The position numbers and the translations under genes were made by a program. From positions 1-8,350 of the forward strand of contig JALVRY010000054.1 in the NCBI GenBank assembly GCA_027024625.1: a stretch of 8,350 nt of DNA. Direction: 5' to 3'. Under the pieces are notes generated by a model. It ran no database searches, had not been told where the DNA came from, and saw nothing but the letters and a program-made list of their open reading frames with translations. Of the stretch, positions 6,464 through 8,350 are shown one piece after another. Every line of letters begins with the position of its first letter. Position 1 is the stretch's first letter. Source of the stretch: Thiotrichaceae bacterium (GTDB lineage: Bacteria > Pseudomonadota > Gammaproteobacteria > Thiotrichales > Thiotrichaceae).

Positions 6464-6925
6464 CTAGTTAATACTAGAAACAATTTTGCTGTTATCTATT
6501 TTTCCTATATTTGAATATATATTAATTTTGTTAAGATCATAAACAACCCATACTTCATGAGCCCCCTTAGCCAAATAAAGATCAACCTTAGTGCTAATTT
6601 CAATTTTTGAATTTGACGGAGAAACAATTTCAACACAAATTTCAGGAGCTTTTGGATAGGGAGTTGTATAAGAGAACTCATTAATAAAATCATTAGACAA
6701 CCAAGCAACACCGGCTACTTTTACGCCATCAGAAGTTTCAATCGAACACTCAGTCAGCACCTCTCCTTCTGGTAGCTTATTGAACAATATCGCGGCCAAT
6801 CTGCCTTGAATACTAGCATGATGGTTCGATGCTGGACTCATAAGCAATTTTCCGAATTTATTTAATTCAATTTTAAAGGGCAGATCCCTAAGAATAGGGT
6901 TATCTATGACTTCTGACCACTCCAT
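6464..6925 (-). CDS. Uma2 family (DUF820) protein lacking the usual catalytic Asp
   Basis: This 153-residue protein matches the Uma2 fold of PD-(D/E)XK nucleases, whose cellular role is poorly known. Visible motifs are MSPASNHHASIQGRLAAIL (29-47), then GVKVAGVAW (67-75) where family members usually have P/A-D-V-A, then APEICVEIVSPSNSKIEIS (93-111, catalytic Glu E99) and KVDLYLAKGAHEVWVVY (113-129). The Asp position is Gly72 (GGT for GAT, one transition), so nuclease activity is probably lost. The protein ends in NSKIVSSIN, without the usual final FP-containing tail, just where the solo palindrome end begins. The ATG at 6925 follows only a weak GAG seven to ten bases upstream; a candidate extended -10 lies at 6955-6963. 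It may be a young pseudogene or a binding-only derivative. Confidence 0.8.
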   Translation of the reverse strand: MEWSEVIDNPILRDLPFKIELNKFGKLLMSPASNHHASIQGRLAAILFNKLPEGEVLTECSIETSDGVKVAGVAWLSNDFINEFSYTTPYPKAPEICVEIVSPSNSKIEISTKVDLYLAKGAHEVWVVYDLNKINIYSNIGKIDNSKIVSSIN

Positions 6926-6954
6926 AATTTACTCTGCATCTTGACGTTTAAGTC

Positions 6955-6963
6955 AGTATAGCA
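6955..6963 (-). promoter_or_regulatory. Candidate extended -10 promoter of the middle Uma2 gene
   Basis: On the minus strand TGCTATACT forms an extended -10 element (TGN plus five of six bases of TATAAT). RNA would start near 6948, about 23 nt before the ATG. No convincing -35 box is present at normal spacing, which extended -10 promoters can tolerate. Confidence 0.35.
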
Positions 6964-6977
6964 TAAACAAGATGCCT

Positions 6978-7013
6978 CAAAAACAAGACCTGACCCCGTT
7001 CTTCTTGTTTTTG
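6978..7013. repeat. CAAGACCTG repeat inside an 11-bp inverted repeat
   Basis: CAAAAACAAGA (6978-6988) pairs perfectly with TCTTGTTTTTG (7003-7013), and the enclosed 14 bases complete the motif CAAGACCTGACCCCGTTCTT. It lies 35 bp beyond the stop of the full-length Uma2 gene and upstream of the middle one. The AT-rich hairpin with a T-run in its descending arm might act as a weak terminator on either strand; this is inference. Confidence 0.7.
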
Positions 7014-7048
7014 CTCTTTTCTTAAAGTTTAATTCAATGACATTTGCT

Positions 7049-7588
7049 CTAACGCCAAATTGAATCAACCTTGATAGAGAAAATGCATTTTCCTATTCTC
7101 AAGTCAACTGCTCCAGAAATATAGTCTTGTACTTTTTTAAAACCACCAGCCTCATTATAATAAATTTTTATAAGTTGCCTATCGGGATAGACCAATATGT
7201 AGTACATGACCCCCTCCCTCTGATAAAGGTCAAATTTTATAAATTCATCCCTACGTGTACTAGACACTGAAACAACCTCAATAATTAATTCAGGAGTCAC
7301 AATTACTTTTTCATCAAGCTCCTGACATACAATCATAACATCTGGCCTTACTATAGTGTCATTTGAAATTTGCCAATCGGTTTCTATTAACACACAACAG
7401 TCTCTACAATAATTTTGATCAGAAGCCATTCCCTCTTTTATAGCTGATGCTATATTAAAACTAACAGTCTGATGGGTGACAGTAGGAGAAGGTGACATTG
7501 CATATGGCATACCTTCTATCAATTCCCATTCCCCTTTCCATAGTTGATAATCATCAAAGGTGTAATGTTCTTGATAAGCCAAAGCCAT
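7049..7588 (-). CDS. Uma2 family (DUF820) putative endonuclease, full length
   Basis: The 179-residue product begins MALAYQEHYTFDDYQLW and shows the complete Uma2 order: WELIEGMPYAMSPSPTVTH (21-39), the Asp of the P-D motif in VRPDVMIV (D83), the Glu in ELIIEVVSVSS (E104), and a basic KFDLYQREGVMYYILV block (K118). These are the expected PD-(D/E)XK metal- and phosphate-contacting residues, so the fold and active site appear intact. Substrate and role are unknown for the family. The frame stays open to an ATG at 7645, but the start at 7588 is preferred: GGAG lies seven bases before it, MALAYQ is a natural Uma2 N-terminus, and the extra 19 residues (MLSAVVKSRIQV...) are encoded partly by the end of the palindromic element. 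Its promoter may lie inside that element. Confidence 0.87.
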   Translation of the reverse strand: MALAYQEHYTFDDYQLWKGEWELIEGMPYAMSPSPTVTHQTVSFNIASAIKEGMASDQNYCRDCCVLIETDWQISNDTIVRPDVMIVCQELDEKVIVTPELIIEVVSVSSTRRDEFIKFDLYQREGVMYYILVYPDRQLIKIYYNEAGGFKKVQDYISGAVDLRIGKCIFSIKVDSIWR

Positions 7589-7609
7589 TCCTATTCTCCA
7601 GTTCACTTG

Positions 7610-7775
7610 AACCTGAATCCGTGACTTCACTACGGCAGATAGCACAAGCTATTGATTCCACAGCGGTTTAAAAAATGCCCGCTTAACCTACGGGTGAAGC
7701 TAAGATTTTTTAAAACACACTGTGAAACCAATATCTTGCACTCTCTTATCCGCATTGAAGTCACGGATTCAGGTT
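7610..7775. repeat. 166-bp imperfect palindrome (MITE- or REP-like element)
   Basis: The two ends are perfect 20-bp inverted repeats (7610-7629 and 7756-7775; TGAAGTCACGGATTCAGGTT). Inside, the arms stay complementary with scattered mismatches and small gaps: ATTGATTCCACAG against CTGTGAAACCAAT, then TTTAAAAAAT (7667-7676) against ATTTTTTAAA (7705-7714), then GCTTAACC (7681-7688) against GGTGAAGC (7693-7700) around a TACG loop. The whole thus folds on itself into one long hairpin. It has no coding capacity of its own. A solo end is present at 6435-6454. No clear target-site duplication is seen. It lies directly upstream of the full-length Uma2 gene. Confidence 0.85.
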
Positions 7776-7811
7776 GAAATTATATTTCCCTAGATCGAGT
7801 ATAACACAAGC

Positions 7812-7846
7812 AAAAAGCGTTAAAACAAGACCTGACCTCGCTCTTT
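7812..7846. repeat. CAAGACCTG repeat, long variant
   Basis: The first 23 bases (7812-7834) are identical to 6368-6390; the 3' part is diverged (ACCTCGCTCTTTT in place of CCCCCGTTCTTTT). It lies between the palindromic element and the next copy at 7871. Confidence 0.75.
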
Positions 7847-7870
7847 TCTAGCATAGCACTAATTACAACC

Positions 7871-7894
7871 AAACAAGACCTGCCCCCGTTCTTG
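7871..7894. repeat. CAAGACCTG repeat with CAAGA/TCTTG ends
   Basis: CAAGACCTGCCCCCGTTCTT starts at 7874, and the following G completes a 5-bp inverted repeat CAAGA (7874-7878) / TCTTG (7890-7894). It ends one base before the stop codon region of the minus-strand sugar transferase remnant (7896-7898). Confidence 0.75.
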
Positions 7895-7895
7895 C

Positions 7896-8274
7896 TTAAT
7901 GCAAAATCCCATCACGCTTTACAACTTTCAAAAAAGTCAGCCAAATAACTCTCAGATCAAATAGAAAGGATTGTTTTTGTAAATACTCTAAATCTAATTC
8001 TACTTTTTGAGGGATTGGTAATTCATCACGTCCATTGATTTGTGCCCAGCCTGTTAAACCAGGTATAAGCTTTATAAATCCCTTTTTCAGTACGCAAAGC
8101 GATTAAATCATCTTGATTAAAAAAGCAGGACGAGAGCCAACAATAGACATGTCTCCCTTGATAATACTCCAAAGCTGAGGTAACTCATAAAGGCTAGGCT
8201 ATCGTAAAAAGCCACCAATGGGGATTAGTGCGCTATTAGCATTTTTTATACTTATGAGTTGCTACAGCAGGTGT
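7896..8274 (-). pseudogene. Polyprenyl-phosphate sugar-phosphate transferase (WcaJ/PglC type), decayed
   Basis: Minus-strand translation in pieces gives a bacterial sugar transferase, a membrane enzyme that moves a sugar phosphate onto undecaprenyl phosphate to start O-antigen, capsule or exopolysaccharide synthesis. Recognisable segments are TPAVATHKYKNANS and IPIGGFLR, then SLYELPQLWSIIKGDMSIVG, NQDDLIALRTEKG, GLTGWAQINGRDELPIPQK, and a normal C-terminus LTFLKVVKRDGILH ending at TAA (7896-7898). Damage is clear. A TAG interrupts after FLR (8199-8201). The A6 run at 8119-8124 needs one more base, and the T5 run at 8083-8087 (or a nearby base) has one too many, so the intervening 30-50 bases are read in another frame. 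The Asp of the catalytic Asp-Glu dyad (SLDELP) is Tyr (codon at 8187-8189). Another shift near 8275-8280 and unrecognisable sequence beyond suggest loss of the 5' part, including the membrane helix. Confidence 0.88.
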
Positions 8275-8350
8275 TGATTATTCGGATTAATGGTGTTTTT
8301 ACTGATGAAATTGTGGTTGTCCTTTCTTCTAATAGAAAGGGTTGAATATG

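Noticed and set aside
6505..6711. Second minus-strand frame inside the middle Uma2 gene
   Set aside because: Its Leu/Ile-rich sequence is the +1 shadow of the real Uma2 frame, which carries the family motifs.
5161..7894. CRISPR array
   Set aside because: The repeats are only about 20 bp, irregularly spaced by 50 to over 1,000 bp, and separate genes and not uniform spacers; no cas gene is present.
6368..7894. Integron attC sites between gene cassettes
   Set aside because: GCGTTAAAAC looks somewhat like a core site, but the paired R/L boxes and folded attC structure are not found, and no integrase is in view.
8262..8335. Short plus-strand frame reading QQVLIIRINGVFTDEIVVV
   Set aside because: It overlaps the antisense of the sugar transferase remnant, has no start or ribosome binding site, and matches no family I recognise.

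Overview
The window looks like a gammaproteobacterial chromosome. The left half has the conserved order recX (3' end) - alaS - lysC - csrA - tRNA-Ser(GCU) - tRNA-Arg(ACG), which is widespread in that class. The DNA is moderately AT-rich. The right half, with several Uma2-family (DUF820) genes, a PIN toxin-antitoxin pair and many short palindromic repeats, recalls the gene-poor, repeat-rich stretches of filamentous sulfur oxidisers (Thiotrichales/Beggiatoaceae type). That finer placement is a guess from gene content only.

Positions 1-4849 are the conserved core, all on the + strand. RecX C-terminus ends at 126, alanyl-tRNA synthetase spans 171-2786, and monofunctional aspartokinase follows four bases later (2791-4011). 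A 310-bp leader then precedes csrA (4322-4522), with a candidate promoter and two GGA motifs that fit CsrA self-repression. Two tRNA genes follow, each with a plausible promoter, and a strong intrinsic terminator (4815-4849) closes the block. The genes serve RecA modulation, translation (AlaRS and two tRNAs), aspartate-family amino-acid synthesis and global post-transcriptional control.

Positions 4850-8350 are accessory and partly decayed. They hold a 5'-truncated Uma2 remnant (minus), an apparently intact RHH antitoxin/PIN toxin operon (plus, 5676-6337), a Uma2 gene whose usual catalytic Asp position is Gly (minus, 6464-6925), a full-length Uma2 gene with intact active-site residues (minus, 7049-7588), and the 3' part of a broken polyprenyl-phosphate sugar-phosphate transferase gene (minus, 7896 to about 8274).

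This accessory region is threaded with two repeat families. The first is a roughly 20-bp motif (core CAAGACCTGMCCCCGTTCTT), present five times in one orientation, with a copy just 3' of every minus-strand gene or remnant. The second is an imperfect palindrome of about 166 bp (7610-7775), with one extra solo end at 6435-6454 touching the 3' end of the middle Uma2 gene. A third local inverted repeat (5389-5409/5532-5552) lies at the truncated Uma2 remnant. I read the region as a zone of repeated insertion and deletion by small non-autonomous elements. I did not find evidence for a new multi-gene system beyond the repeat-punctuated Uma2 arrangement.
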